A stretch of DNA of 23,900 nt, taken from positions 1 to 23,900 of the forward strand of contig CAZYPS010000025.1 of assembly GCA_964649445.1 (NCBI GenBank). The letters are read 5' to 3'. Made by a program: the position numbers and the translations under genes. The notes beneath the pieces are model-generated. The model was not told where the DNA came from, ran no database searches, and was given only the letters and a program-made list of their open reading frames with translations. This document shows, in pieces, positions 23,795 through 23,900 of this stretch. Each line of letters begins with the position of its first letter. Within the stretch, counting starts at the first letter, position 1. Source of the stretch: JAGXLP01 sp964649445 (GTDB lineage Bacteria; Bipolaricaulota; Bipolaricaulia; M55B111).

Positions 23795-23900
23795 GTGTCT
23801 CTACATAGTAGACCGTGTCTCCGTGTTTAACATAGTGGAGCATTTTATGTATAAAACTAGCTTCGGAAACCGTTCGAGAAAACCAGGGATCAATTTCCCC
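23795..23900. repeat. Right copy of the dispersed repeat, with subterminal direct repeats
   Basis: 23830-23900 is the inverted partner of 13-83. Just outside and at its edge are two direct repeats: GTGTCTC at 23795-23801 and 23815-23821, and ACATAGTAG at 23803-23811 with ACATAGTGG at 23830-23838. The left copy has a related ACATAGTG on its minus strand at 76-83. On the plus strand ATG 23847-23849, preceded by GTGGAG, starts 18 codons that stay open to the window end; the paired GTG in the left copy starts 22. The 164 bp between the nfu start and this point hold nothing but AT-rich promoter-like sequence. Confidence 0.8.

Noticed and set aside
1..23900. The window as a closed circular element, because aatttcccc occurs at both ends.
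   Set aside because: A 9-base overlap is within the palindromic core of the repeat. Joining the ends would make a perfect inverted palindrome, and the content is chromosomal housekeeping genes with no replication or transfer genes.
1..23900. A composite transposon bounded by the end repeats.
   Set aside because: The cargo is essential core genes in conserved clusters. An assembly break at a repeated element explains the ends more simply.

Overview
The window looks like bacterial housekeeping DNA, apparently a contig broken at both ends by the same repeat. Gene content is bacterial: IF-2, RbfA, DnaN, LspA, Rex, CoaX, SSB and HflKC. A predicted exported beta-strand-rich protein ending in an aromatic residue hints at a diderm cell. 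Almost all soluble proteins are unusually acidic (the IF-2 linker is about two-thirds glutamate), which suggests a halophile or brine-adapted lineage. I cannot place the phylum; an uncultured anaerobic lineage is my guess, prompted by hydrogenase maturation genes, Rex and an Nfu scaffold. Start codons are ATG, GTG and TTG, and most genes have strong Shine-Dalgarno sequences.

Layout. 1-469 has no convincing gene: a 71-bp repeat matching the right end in inverted orientation, then a 91-bp hairpin. 470-5482 is all minus strand: hypC-hypD-hypE (NiFe hydrogenase maturation), then infB-ylxP-rbfA (translation and ribosome maturation). 5619-7210 (plus) carries a dUTPase/dCTP-deaminase-like protein, lspA and tmk, and dnaN follows to 8475. 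8571-14491 (minus) is a tightly packed unit transcribed aminotransferase-serA-DUF1015-alaS. Divergent from it is the redox repressor gene rex with its own promoter and terminator. 15525-17479 (plus) holds an M20 amidohydrolase and coaX. 17529-19462 (minus) holds hflK-hflC, and their predicted terminator overlaps the coaX stop codon. 19576-22824 (plus) is a small envelope or lipid cluster: a UPF0104 membrane protein, a possible 30-residue ORF, a beta-barrel candidate and a geranylgeranyl-reductase-like flavoprotein. 22879-23599 (minus) holds ssb and an Nfu-type Fe-S scaffold. The right end carries the second repeat copy.

How the genes may work together. SerA and the class V aminotransferase form a serine-synthesis pair cotranscribed with alanyl-tRNA synthetase. 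HypCDE implies a NiFe hydrogenase elsewhere, and Rex implies NADH-responsive control, fitting fermentative metabolism. I found no CRISPR array, prophage, defence island, tRNA or rRNA. The least ordinary items are the end repeats, the 207-297 hairpin, the Walker A substitution in Tmk, the nested palindromes upstream of rex, and the envelope cluster with its possible coupled micro-ORF.
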